From Ascoidea rubescens DSM 1968 (lineage: Eukaryota > Ascomycota > Saccharomycetes > Ascoideales > Ascoideaceae): DNA of 64,000 nucleotides. The notes beneath the pieces were generated by a model. That model did no database searches, was not told where the DNA came from, and saw only the letters and a list, made by a program, of their open reading frames with translations. Positions 20,395 through 29,226 of the stretch are shown in pieces; the stretch's first letter is position 1, and each line of letters opens with the position of its first letter. The translations under genes were made by a program, and so were the position numbers. Location: NCBI RefSeq assembly GCF_001661345.1, contig NW_017962922.1, positions 531,037 through 595,036 of the forward strand. The letters are read 5' to 3'.

Positions 20395-21060
20395 CATCCA
20401 GGCTCGCTCCAGGGCCGGGCTGCGGACACACCACCGCTGCCCCAACACCCCACCGCCGCTGCTGCCCGTCGTGCGTTTCTCGCGCGCGTAGATGTGGGTG
20501 CATGCATGCGACCTCCGCCACCGGGAGAACACGCGCTGCTTGAGCGCTGTCCACGCGTGGCACCCTGTGAAATCAGAGCGCTACTGCAGGTGCACAACGC
20601 ACCGCTGCAGATCGCTCATTCCAACGCTGCCGCTGTGCCAGATCGGCTCTGGGAATGTCCGCTTTGCGAAAGCACCGCAGCCCAGTCGGACCCCAGAACG
20701 AGCCTCCAGCGGGATGGTACTGGGCTGGAGCGACCTCAGAAGCACGACGCATACACAGCAGAAAACGCAGCGCCAGCTCCAGGACGGTGTGAAGTTTCCT
20801 CTTTGTTTCGCTTGTTTGCCTCTTCTCTCGTCCTCTCGTCCTCTCTTAGGGTTGCCCGTGTGTCTTAAAATAGCAGTTGTTGCTTCGTCAACGTGTTTGA
20901 AACTACAATTCGCACTTCCCAAAACAAGATGTGAGACAACCCTTTCTTTTGTGGCCGCGTCGTCAGACGTCAGACGCGCTGGGTTGCGCAGACGGCAATG
21001 TGTGTGTGCCACGCCCATGGAATAGTCCCGTCCAAATGGTTAGAATTACTGTCTGGGTTA
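20395..21060. other. GC-rich island A
   Basis: About 660 bases of markedly GC-rich DNA in an otherwise AT-rich genome. The 60 bases from 20401 are about 77% GC by count and the next 60 about 67%. It contains a perfect palindrome CCACGCGTGG (20551-20560, with an ACGCGT core), GACGTC (20966-20971), a CATGCATGCG stretch, and TTAGGGTT (20846-20853), which matches the core of Tbf1-type sites. Open frames occur on both strands, but none has protein-like composition or recognisable similarity. Two short segments (20641-20672 and 20902-20917) recur in the same order in island B near 57.7 kb. An unrecognised RNA gene or a specialised regulatory or chromosomal element is possible. Confidence 0.6.
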
Positions 21061-21264
21061 TGTAATGACGGTGTGTGAGCTGCGCTTTATGTAATAAACA
21101 GGGTAACGCTTCTTTCTCAATTATTTTTTTTTTATTTTTCGATGCTTTTTGAACATCTTTCATTTTTATTGCCTAAATTGTTAATCTAATTGATATCAAA
21201 AATACAAGAATACAGCCATTATCACCACTACAAGTAATACTATTTTTGATCTCTCCAATTCATA

Positions 21265-21636
21265 ATGAGTGAGTCCGCCATACTGAAAACAGAATCCATA
21301 TTGCCTCAAGGTCCAAGAGTAAGTGGAAAAGAATGGAAACTCAAAAAGGATCCATTCAGAATAAATAAGCCAGACACCACTACTAAAAATGTTAACAGCT
21401 CCTTTCAGAAGCGATTGAATCAACGAAACTTGAAAAAACAGTACGATTTGAAACTAAAGGAATTGAAAGACGAGTCTAAATTGAAAAAGGACTTGGTGAT
21501 TCAAAAGAAAAAGGAAAAAAACTTGAGACTAATGGAAATTGAACGAGCTTCGAAATTGTCCAAAAAATTAAACGAAAAAAGATTGAAAAGATTGCAAAAA
21601 AAACAAAAAAGAAATAAACTATTAAATGATCGTTAA
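21265..21636 (+). CDS. CGR1: rRNA-processing protein Cgr1
   Basis: Small basic nucleolar protein (123 residues) of the Cgr1 family, required for maturation of the 60S ribosomal subunit. The conserved start of the domain VSGKEWKLKKDPFR is visible at about residues 19-32. A long Lys/Glu/Arg-rich helical segment follows, predicted coiled coil, ending in KRLKRLQKKQKRNKLLNDR as in other Cgr1 proteins. Length matches yeast Cgr1 (120). The first ATG is used. EMP70 converges from the other strand, with about 95 bases of AT-rich repeats (TATATACATA) between the stops. The 5' region is the GC-rich island described separately. Confidence 0.92.
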   Translation: MSESAILKTESILPQGPRVSGKEWKLKKDPFRINKPDTTTKNVNSSFQKRLNQRNLKKQYDLKLKELKDESKLKKDLVIQKKKEKNLRLMEIERASKLSKKLNEKRLKRLQKKQKRNKLLNDR

Positions 21637-21730
21637 CATTTGTATTTATAAGTATATATTCAAAAGTTCAAAAGTTCAAAAGTATATATATTCAGAAGTA
21701 TATACATATACATATATATACATACCCGCT

Positions 21731-23689
21731 TTAATCAACTTTAATTGATGAATATATCTTGCGGATAAATATCAAATTGGATATAAACCCAATCGACCCA
21801 CACAACACAAACATCAACAAACTGATCATCGACGAATACCCCAAATACAATATTATACTCACAGCCCCATTCAACTGATCAAACTTGATCAAAAACAATG
21901 AATGGATAAACACATATATCGAACAGCTCCCGCTGATCAAAAAGCTTCTCCATTGCCATTTATAATTCTCAAAACACAACGTATAATATATCATCAATAT
22001 ACTGATCAACGAACACGTCACCGTCATTAATACAAAACAAAAAAATAAAAACCCAAACATATAGTAAATCCGGTTAAACCAAATCGACGAGTAAATGAAA
22101 TATATCTCAACCGCCATTGATCCAAATGGAAAAATCCCACTGATCAACGACACAACCCAAATCTTGAGATATATTGGTTCCTTAGGTATTTGTCTGGGAA
22201 TTTGGTTGGTCTTTACCGGCTTTTTTAAAAACTCATTATTACTCTTAAACGACAACAATGACCCAATCACTGATAATGGCAACGATATCAAAAACCATAT
22301 CCCAATTATAGCAAACATTGTGCCGATTGGTATCGCTCCTGAACTCTTTACCCATATCAAAAAGAAATTCAATCCAATAAATATCAAAAATATCGTTCCA
22401 GGCACCAATGTGGGCGTCAATATCAAATTCAATCGCCAGTTCTCCCCATTGAAAAACTTGTAAATAAAACTCGACGCAAATGACCCGAATATCCCAAATA
22501 TCCCATACAATATAAACATAACCGTAGCTAACGACCCCCGGTTTGCTGGTGATAACAACCCAAACAACGCAAACAAAATCGTAACAAATGCCATTAGAAA
22601 CAACTGGAACCCACTCCCAACCATCACTGATAACAACATTCGGTTGATTGGTGGTCGGAAAACATCCCCATGCACCAACTTCCATCCACTCTCTTCCTGA
22701 ATATCTTCACTCAAATCAATGCTGTTGTACTTGGAAATATCGTTTTTAAGTGTCTTTAACAATATATGTCCAATCACCAACGACAAACAAAGCACAATCA
22801 ACGAAAAATTTATCAACGAAAACCACTGGATCTTGGGATCGTAAACATGTAAATACTTGTCCCATCTTGTTGCCCAGGAAATATCACTTTCAACAAAATA
22901 AACTGAATACGAAAACTGAACCTCGGTATTTTTATTTTGGTTCAAGAAAACCGGATCAAAGTTGTTTGCATTGGCATCACATAAATTCTTATTGCTATCC
23001 TTATCCTTATCTTGATCATCACTCAATTTTCGATCCCATGAGTATGGTTGAACAGTCACGCCAACTACTCTATACTGGTTTTCGCCTCTCTTGTGATACT
23101 CAATCTGAATATCAAAATGATTGACCAAATGCGCCACGTTGGTTGGATCAATTAACCCAACTTCAAATCCTGTTCCATAAAACTTAGTTTTGGTTCCGGT
23201 GTCATATAACGATCTCGCTATAGGTAGTCCATCAACCAACCAGTTGTGATAGTAGCCACTTCGAATAATTTTGTTGACAAACAATGTGTCTGTCTTGGAA
23301 TAAACAGACGAACACAATGCTGTGCACGACTGATTCTGCAACATTTTAATTTCAAATGGAGAATTGAAAATTCGATCTCCAAATATAATCGAACCCAAAC
23401 TTTCGCTCTGTTTTTCTAGTTTCCCATCTTTGGGTCTACAGAAATGTAATTTTGGAAAATAGTAATCAAAAGAATAGACATAAGTCTTGGCTTTCTTTGA
23501 CTGAGATGTACCAGCACTAGATCCACCGTTGGAATTAACAATATTGTGGCTATTTGAGGGAGTAATATGGTTCACCAAAAGTGGGATATCGTCTCCTTCA
23601 CCATAGGTGGTGGGAGCGACTCCAGGCAAATAAAATGCATTTGAATTGAAAAAAAATAAAAAAAGGGACAACACAAGAGACCACAACAT
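21731..23689 (-). CDS. EMP70: TM9-family (nonaspanin) endomembrane protein, Emp70-like
   Basis: Nine-span protein of 652 residues of the TM9SF family. In yeast, Emp70/Tmn proteins act in Golgi/endosome sorting, adhesion and copper balance. The ATG at 23689 is preferred; the frame runs three codons upstream only from a GTG. A signal peptide covers about residues 1-20, followed by FYLPGVAPTTYGEGDDIPLLVNHITP and YYFPKLHFCRP, both classical for the family. The lumenal domain ends near residue 285, and nine hydrophobic spans follow. The protein ends in IYSSIKVD, a KxD-type COPI retention signal. Emp70 (Tmn1) and Tmn2 are close paralogues in S. cerevisiae; I cannot separate them firmly. Confidence 0.92.
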   Translation of the reverse strand: MLWSLVLSLFLFFFNSNAFYLPGVAPTTYGEGDDIPLLVNHITPSNSHNIVNSNGGSSAGTSQSKKAKTYVYSFDYYFPKLHFCRPKDGKLEKQSESLGSIIFGDRIFNSPFEIKMLQNQSCTALCSSVYSKTDTLFVNKIIRSGYYHNWLVDGLPIARSLYDTGTKTKFYGTGFEVGLIDPTNVAHLVNHFDIQIEYHKRGENQYRVVGVTVQPYSWDRKLSDDQDKDKDSNKNLCDANANNFDPVFLNQNKNTEVQFSYSVYFVESDISWATRWDKYLHVYDPKIQWFSLINFSLIVLCLSLVIGHILLKTLKNDISKYNSIDLSEDIQEESGWKLVHGDVFRPPINRMLLSVMVGSGFQLFLMAFVTILFALFGLLSPANRGSLATVMFILYGIFGIFGSFASSFIYKFFNGENWRLNLILTPTLVPGTIFLIFIGLNFFLIWVKSSGAIPIGTMFAIIGIWFLISLPLSVIGSLLSFKSNNEFLKKPVKTNQIPRQIPKEPIYLKIWVVSLISGIFPFGSMAVEIYFIYSSIWFNRIYYMFGFLFFCFVLMTVTCSLISILMIYYTLCFENYKWQWRSFLISGSCSIYVFIHSLFLIKFDQLNGAVSIILYLGYSSMISLLMFVLCGSIGFISNLIFIRKIYSSIKVD

Positions 23690-24037
23690 CGTGAGCACCC
23701 ACTAACAAGCGTCAATTGTTCTCTGTAAGTTGGCTAGCTGAAATGAATAGCTGAGTGTTACTGTATAAAAGCTTTAAAGATGGATTCGCTGTTCCAAAAC
23801 GAATAAAAGAAGTAAAGAAGAAAAAAACCAACTTCAAGAGAAAATCCGCGGTGATCCGTTGCTGGAGACGCGGATTCCAAAGACGGATCAGTGCTGCGGA
23901 AGTTTTCTCTGAAATTTTTTATTTTTTTTTCAGTAAAAAGACCGAGAGAAATCACTGAAATATTGGCGAGGTATTGGTGAAATATTGACATAATACAGAT
24001 ATAATATCATTTCAACACGTCCAAAGCAGCTGAAAGA
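23690..24037. promoter_or_regulatory. Divergent EMP70/YTM1 promoter
   Basis: This is a shared upstream region of 348 bases. It has several CGG/CCG words and an inverted repeat GATCCGT (23853-23859)...ACGGATC (23883-23889). A TGAAATTTTTTA stretch at about 23910-23921 resembles the RRPE element that marks ribosome-biogenesis promoters, which fits YTM1. The match is by eye and its role is inferred. Confidence 0.45.
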
Positions 24038-25438
24038 ATGTCTTCCACACAGCCCCAGATCAAAATCAAGTTTTTCACAAAGGATCCTCTGGAAACACTC
24101 CAGGTTCCAGACACTGCGTTGTTTGTGCCCACTTTGTTGAAGAGATATGGGCTCTCAGAGATAGTCAACCAGTTGATTCAAGACCAGCAGAACAAGATTG
24201 AGAAGCTGGAATACAAGATCATTCCCTTTGATTTCCTTATTGACTCCCAGATATTGACCACGTCAATTGACGAGTATTTGGTGGACAATGGGTTGTCCAC
24301 CGAAGTGATACTAAATCTAGAATACAAGAAAAGCGTATTACCACCAATTTACTTGAACTCATTGAACAACAACGATTGGGTTTCCTCAATAAGTTTGAAT
24401 AAAGACAAGATATTGATTGGTTCATACGATGGAATTATTAAAATCTACAACTCATCTCAAAATAAATTTGAGAAAAAGTTTTTCTCAAATCATTTGAATT
24501 CCATCAAAGATGTCAAATGGATCACAAATTCCAGGGTTATTTCTTGTGGCAATGACAACCAATTGCGATTGTTCAAATTGAAAAACAACAATAGCACAGA
24601 AGACATACAGAACGATGATAACTCAGACTCTGATGATCCTGATAATAGCGAAATCAAAACCTTGGCTATACTAGAAGGCCACAAGTATCCTGTGGTGAAA
24701 CTCGCTGTCAATACCGGTTCAAACAAAATATTGTCTGCCAGTTATGATAACACCATTGGTATATGGTCGACTAACTTGAACGAAATGACCTCAATTGATT
24801 TCAATTCTGATTCAATCTCAAACAACCTATCATCAACGTCCTCTAAAAAAAGAAGAAAATTGTTTGTTAAAGACGAATTTGTCCGTAGAAAGTCTCCCTT
24901 ATCCCTTTTAGAAGATCATAAACAGCCTGTTGAAGATATAATATTCGATGCAAATGATTCTTCGGTAGCTTATTCTGTATCTCAGGACCACACTTTGAAG
25001 ACCTGGGATTTGTTCACCTCTCGCTGTGTCGACACCAAAAAAACCTCCTTTTCTTTATTGTCTCTACTCCAATTGCGAAACTCAGGAGCCTTGATCTCTG
25101 GTTCTTCTGCCAGACATATCATCGTAATCGATCCTAGAGCCTCGTCATCCAGCAAGAACACTACCATACAGTCTCAGTTGGTTGGCCACAAGAACTTTGT
25201 TGTCTCGCTATCCCAGGACCCCAGCAACGAGCACATCTTTGCTTCAGCATCCCACGACTCGACAGTCAAGCTATGGGACATCAGATCCAACAACTGTCTC
25301 TTCACCATAAAGAGAAACTCTGAGTTGCCCACAAACTCTAACAAAGTGTTGGGCCTCGACTGGAACAGCGAGATAGGCATTGTCAGTGGTGGGCAGGATA
25401 AAAAGATCCAAATCAACAAAAGTGTCCAGGTAAACTAG
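24038..25438 (+). CDS. YTM1: 60S ribosome assembly factor Ytm1 (WDR12)
   Basis: WD-repeat protein (466 residues) that forms the Nop7-Erb1-Ytm1 complex needed for 27S pre-rRNA processing; it is removed by the Rea1 AAA ATPase. The N-terminal NLE/UBL domain is clear (QIKIKFFTKDPLE, RYGLSEIVNQLI, PFDFLID). It is followed by seven WD repeats with family blocks such as NDWVSSISLN, GSYDGIIKIYNSS, LAILEGHKYPVV, RRKSPLSLLEDHKQPVEDIIFD, YSVSQDHTLKTWDL, GHKNFVVSLS, ASHDSTVKLWDIRS and GGQDKKIQINK. Order and length agree with yeast Ytm1 (460). An acidic Asp/Ser insert lies between blades 2 and 3, as in yeast. The first ATG is used. Confidence 0.97.
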   Translation: MSSTQPQIKIKFFTKDPLETLQVPDTALFVPTLLKRYGLSEIVNQLIQDQQNKIEKLEYKIIPFDFLIDSQILTTSIDEYLVDNGLSTEVILNLEYKKSVLPPIYLNSLNNNDWVSSISLNKDKILIGSYDGIIKIYNSSQNKFEKKFFSNHLNSIKDVKWITNSRVISCGNDNQLRLFKLKNNNSTEDIQNDDNSDSDDPDNSEIKTLAILEGHKYPVVKLAVNTGSNKILSASYDNTIGIWSTNLNEMTSIDFNSDSISNNLSSTSSKKRRKLFVKDEFVRRKSPLSLLEDHKQPVEDIIFDANDSSVAYSVSQDHTLKTWDLFTSRCVDTKKTSFSLLSLLQLRNSGALISGSSARHIIVIDPRASSSSKNTTIQSQLVGHKNFVVSLSQDPSNEHIFASASHDSTVKLWDIRSNNCLFTIKRNSELPTNSNKVLGLDWNSEIGIVSGGQDKKIQINKSVQVN

Positions 25439-25778
25439 CGCTGCTTACATCAGAGAAACCACGTAGCTATATACTCAATATACTTAGTTCTCACCAACTC
25501 TCACTAACTCTGATCACTTATCTCGCTATCTCACGTATCTCCGTATTTTTCTGATCGCCCATTGTTTGCGGAAAAAACTCTCGGCTATGATTTCACTGCT
25601 CTATTCTTCCATCATTATCTCAAGCACCTCTTAATCACCTCTCAACCACCTTATAATCATCCTGTATCTGTCTTATAATCATCTTGTATCTGTCTTGTCT
25701 TCCTCTGCTGTCTCTCCCACATTTCTGTTCTTCACCTAAATCTGGAACCACTCCCCATGCCATCAACCACTGCTCGTA
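25439..25778. promoter_or_regulatory. TRS85 upstream region
   Basis: This 340-base spacer is pyrimidine-rich, dominated by CTCT and ATCTC words. It has a direct repeat of about 22 bases (ATAATCATC.TGTATCTGTCTT) around 25655-25700. No TATA box of good quality and no gene are seen. Confidence 0.5.
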
Positions 25779-28484
25779 ATGGACATCGACCTATCGCTAA
25801 ACAACAACTCATCTTTCTTTTGTAAAGACTTGTTGGTAAATGCCTTTTCGCCCAACATATCTGTCATAGCTTCCTCAAATGCTGACCAACTCTCAACAGA
25901 AAAGGGCTTCAATTCCTTCTACCATCTAATAAGGCCCTTTGGTTACAACCTCAAAAGCAATTACACCATCAGAAACAACGACTCCATCTCTCAGAATTAC
26001 AGTTCCTTTTCCATCAGATTTTCAAGGCCTATTATCGACTCTCTAAATTTACAGCAGGATTTGTTCATACCTTCGATAACTGCCTCTAACACTAAAAACG
26101 ACTATACTAATTACAATTACAACTCCTCAAATACAAATGATACCACTCTAAATCCGTTTAATCACGAACTATTCGACTATGAATCCCTAAGCGAAATCAT
26201 GATCAATTATGTTAATAATATAAATAAAAAATTCATTCACAACAATAATTCGCACTTGAACTTGAAAGATGACATCTCTACTATCAATACTATAAAACAC
26301 TCAATCTACTCAAATTTTTTTTCAAAATTAATATCAAATCACCTAATTCTTCCATTTGAGACTTTTAACCACTCAATTATTCATCTAGTAGTTGTTTCTT
26401 CAAACGATGATCTAACATCAATTAACAACTTATTATTGAAAAACTTCCTATCAAAAAAAGTAAACAATTTATTCGCCACCACTACGACAACAGCTAATAA
26501 TCTATCTTCTCCAACTCTAGCAAGACCTCCAATTTCATCGAATTTCAAAAACTTGGACTTGAATATCCAAAAATCTTCTTCAACATCAAACCTAGCAGCA
26601 ACAAATGATTCAGAAAACATTATACCAAATTACCTAAATTTAAATGACGACGACTCTCTAGTTTGTTTCCTAATTATCTCCAATTCAAATGAAAAAGATG
26701 ATCTCACTAAATCTCAAGATTTGTTAAAAAATCTAAAATCAGCATATAATTATCCATGTTTATTATTAAAATTAAATGAACAGAATGATTTGTCTAATTT
26801 AAATTATTCCCCTAATATCACTCAAAATGATTTATCCTCATTATCAAAGCCAAAATTGTATTGCTCAATTAATGAAGAATTGCAGACTTTGCAATTAGAA
26901 AAATTTTCAAAAAGACAAAGTTCAAATAGTATCAATAATAATGATAATGATAATAATCAAAATCAAAATCAAAATCAAAATCAAAATAATGAAATTGATA
27001 ATTCAAATGAAAATGGAAATTTAAATTCTAAAGATATCTCTTCAATCAAATCGACCCTTGTAGAATTGATCAAACTAACTTTAATCCCATTTATGGAAAA
27101 AAAAATATCAAGTTGGGATGATCAATATGTGGCCCCAAAAAAATCCTTTACAAATAGATTTTTCAATGTGTTTTCTTCGTCTTCAGGCTTAAAGCCTTTA
27201 AAGACTTCTTTTTTTGGCTTTGGTACTAATGCAAATAAATCAACTTCTTCATTGTCTGATCATTTAAGTCCACCCAATTCTTCTTTGAATAACTTCAACA
27301 ACAACTTAAATTTAGATTACAATTTCACAAAGGGTTATTATAATTACTACTCTCATATCGCTAAAATTAGAAAACTAGCTGACTGGTCTTTCATGTTAAG
27401 AAATTACAAACATTCTTATCAAACCTATGAACTATTAAAAAAAGATTTTCAAAGCGATAAAGCTTGGTCTTACTTAGCTTCTTCTCAGGAAATGTTGATT
27501 ATATCTTTATTATTAGACGTTATAAACTCTACAACTTCTTATAAATTGTCAACAACAAACCCTGTGCCTCGTTCTTCACTAAGTTCTCCAAAGAGCTCAA
27601 ATTCTTCTCATTCTTCGTACAATTCTCCATCTGCTACCGTCAAGTTGAAACAAACTTTAATTGATTCAATTATAGATGCTTCTACTTATTCATATGTTTC
27701 TAGGTGCAATCTAAAATCCTTTCCCGTTAGATTTTTAGTTGTCATTTCAGAATTATTTAATTGTTTGAAAATTAATAATTATTCAAACTTAACTCCTGGT
27801 TTTAATCCAACAAATAATAACAATTTAATTATAAATTCCATTTATTCAATAAAGTATTTAAATAAAGTTCTAGATTCAAATTTGATTAATTTTAAAAGAA
27901 ATTTCAATACTAATGGTTATAATAATAATCATATTATTAGAGCAATAATCTTTGAAAGAATTTGTTACAACTACTCTATTTACTTTTTGAACCACGTCAA
28001 GTATGATAAAATTCTTAAAAAAAATTATTTGCAAAATAAAGAATACATTAGTAACAATTTGAATATACCCTTTGATACTCTACCTTTAAACGAGTCGGAA
28101 TTGGGTGATCGTTATGAAAAAAGACCGATAATAACCATAGATGTCGCTAAGAGTATTGATAACACTGATAAGACTAATGAAACCAAAGAAGATGATAAGA
28201 AATTAATCTTAAACCCATACAAACTTGAGAAAAAAAATTTAGAATTTATCGGATTGACTCGATTTAGGAAATTTGCTTTTTTATTATTATTAGCAACAAA
28301 GGAGTGGGAACACATTGGTAACTATCCTCAGATGAGATTGAACTTGAATATGTTGTTAAGTACAGTTTATAATGTAGATGTGAATATCGATATTGATAAC
28401 ATAAAGGTTAATAGATTTTTATTCAGAGATAATGGGTTGTTTAAAAAATTGCTTCAGAGATGCGAAAAAATAGAAAATCAATAG
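25779..28484 (+). CDS. TRS85: TRAPPIII subunit Trs85 (TRAPPC8)
   Basis: Subunit that defines TRAPPIII, the Ypt1/Rab1 exchange factor acting in autophagy and Golgi traffic. Family blocks recognised are the N-terminal NAFSPNISVIASSNADQL, FYHLIRPFGY and RFSRP. Next come SIYSNFFSKLISNHLILPFETFNHSI and LTLIPFMEKKISSWDDQYVAPKKSFTNRFF. KLADWSFMLRNYKHSYQTYELLKKDF then leads into the helical solenoid. The protein is 901 residues against about 700 in yeast. The excess lies in Asn/Ser/Gln-rich inserts, including a run of five Asn-Gln pairs near residues 393-402. The ATG at 25779 is the first in frame and precedes the conserved N-terminus closely. Confidence 0.9.
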   Translation: MDIDLSLNNNSSFFCKDLLVNAFSPNISVIASSNADQLSTEKGFNSFYHLIRPFGYNLKSNYTIRNNDSISQNYSSFSIRFSRPIIDSLNLQQDLFIPSITASNTKNDYTNYNYNSSNTNDTTLNPFNHELFDYESLSEIMINYVNNINKKFIHNNNSHLNLKDDISTINTIKHSIYSNFFSKLISNHLILPFETFNHSIIHLVVVSSNDDLTSINNLLLKNFLSKKVNNLFATTTTTANNLSSPTLARPPISSNFKNLDLNIQKSSSTSNLAATNDSENIIPNYLNLNDDDSLVCFLIISNSNEKDDLTKSQDLLKNLKSAYNYPCLLLKLNEQNDLSNLNYSPNITQNDLSSLSKPKLYCSINEELQTLQLEKFSKRQSSNSINNNDNDNNQNQNQNQNQNNEIDNSNENGNLNSKDISSIKSTLVELIKLTLIPFMEKKISSWDDQYVAPKKSFTNRFFNVFSSSSGLKPLKTSFFGFGTNANKSTSSLSDHLSPPNSSLNNFNNNLNLDYNFTKGYYNYYSHIAKIRKLADWSFMLRNYKHSYQTYELLKKDFQSDKAWSYLASSQEMLIISLLLDVINSTTSYKLSTTNPVPRSSLSSPKSSNSSHSSYNSPSATVKLKQTLIDSIIDASTYSYVSRCNLKSFPVRFLVVISELFNCLKINNYSNLTPGFNPTNNNNLIINSIYSIKYLNKVLDSNLINFKRNFNTNGYNNNHIIRAIIFERICYNYSIYFLNHVKYDKILKKNYLQNKEYISNNLNIPFDTLPLNESELGDRYEKRPIITIDVAKSIDNTDKTNETKEDDKKLILNPYKLEKKNLEFIGLTRFRKFAFLLLLATKEWEHIGNYPQMRLNLNMLLSTVYNVDVNIDIDNIKVNRFLFRDNGLFKKLLQRCEKIENQ

Positions 28485-29226
28485 TATAATATATAATAGA
28501 TACCATTTGTGGAAAGCCTATCAGAAATACAAATTCTATTTTATCAATCTTTAGATTTTTCTTAGTTTTTTTAACCAATTTTTAAATTTTAATTGACTCT
28601 ATAATAATCAAATTCTTCTAATTGTTTTGAGAAATTAATATATCTTTAATTAGAGTCGGACCAAATTAGTAAAAATATTATACTTCTTTTGATCTTGTAT
28701 CATGAAATTTGAAAACAATCATATACAAAGAGTTGAAAGATTACTTAACCAATTGAATAAAGTTAGTCGATGATCAAGACAATATTACGAGATACTTCAT
28801 TTTTTTGGTCCTATTATTAGAACTGGAGGTTAGTGATGAGCTTAAATTGTATGCAAAAAAAAAAAGGAAACAGACAAAAATAGCACATGCAGTAAGCTTT
28901 TAGCTTTGACATTGGCTCTTAGTATATTTCTATTCTTCTTTCACAAACTCCGCTCAAACGCTCGATCCCAAATCCTTGATCAGTTTATTGTTATACCCTT
29001 AGTGAAATATCAGCATGTCTTTCATGACCTCAGAATGTTTATTTTTAAAAATGATAATCAGTCAAACTCGTTTGGGTTGGTAGATAGATGATTTAAATAA
29101 CCAACAATGAGTTGAGATGAGAATATATAAGAAGATGATCTATCTGCCAAATTCCTTCAGACTTGATTTTTTCCCATGCTATAACTTATTAACGATATTG
29201 TTTCTTCTTAATTGATATTATTAAAA
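28485..29226. other. Intergenic region before the Cys-repeat wall gene
   Basis: This is an AT-rich spacer of 742 bases. A TATATAA box lies at 29124-29130, about 97 bases before the ATG of the wall-protein gene. A short open frame (28906-29091) lacks any protein-like pattern. Nothing else is recognised. Confidence 0.55.

Larger units (their letters stand above)
19392..21264. other. Divergent RAX2/CGR1 intergenic region
   Basis: This is a region of about 1.9 kb without a supported gene. The RAX2 side is AT-rich and contains a TTTTA pentamer array (19691-19745). From about 20395 to 21060 the composition switches abruptly to GC-rich (annotated separately), and it returns to AT-rich DNA just before the CGR1 ATG. 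Overlapping open frames on both strands inside the GC-rich part are a by-product of composition. Confidence 0.7.

Noticed and set aside
20492-21025. Open frames of 124-177 codons on both strands inside GC island A
   Set aside because: Several frames on both strands are open at once because GC-rich DNA has few stops. Their composition (Arg, Cys, His, Pro-rich) is unlike every real gene here, and no motif is recognisable.
19392-21264. Possible centromere in the long RAX2/CGR1 gap
   Set aside because: The gap is long and compositionally odd, but no CDE-like or inverted-repeat centromere structure could be recognised, and genes lie close on both sides.
28906-29091. 61-codon frame before the Cys-repeat gene
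   Set aside because: Short, no motif, lies in the promoter of the next gene.
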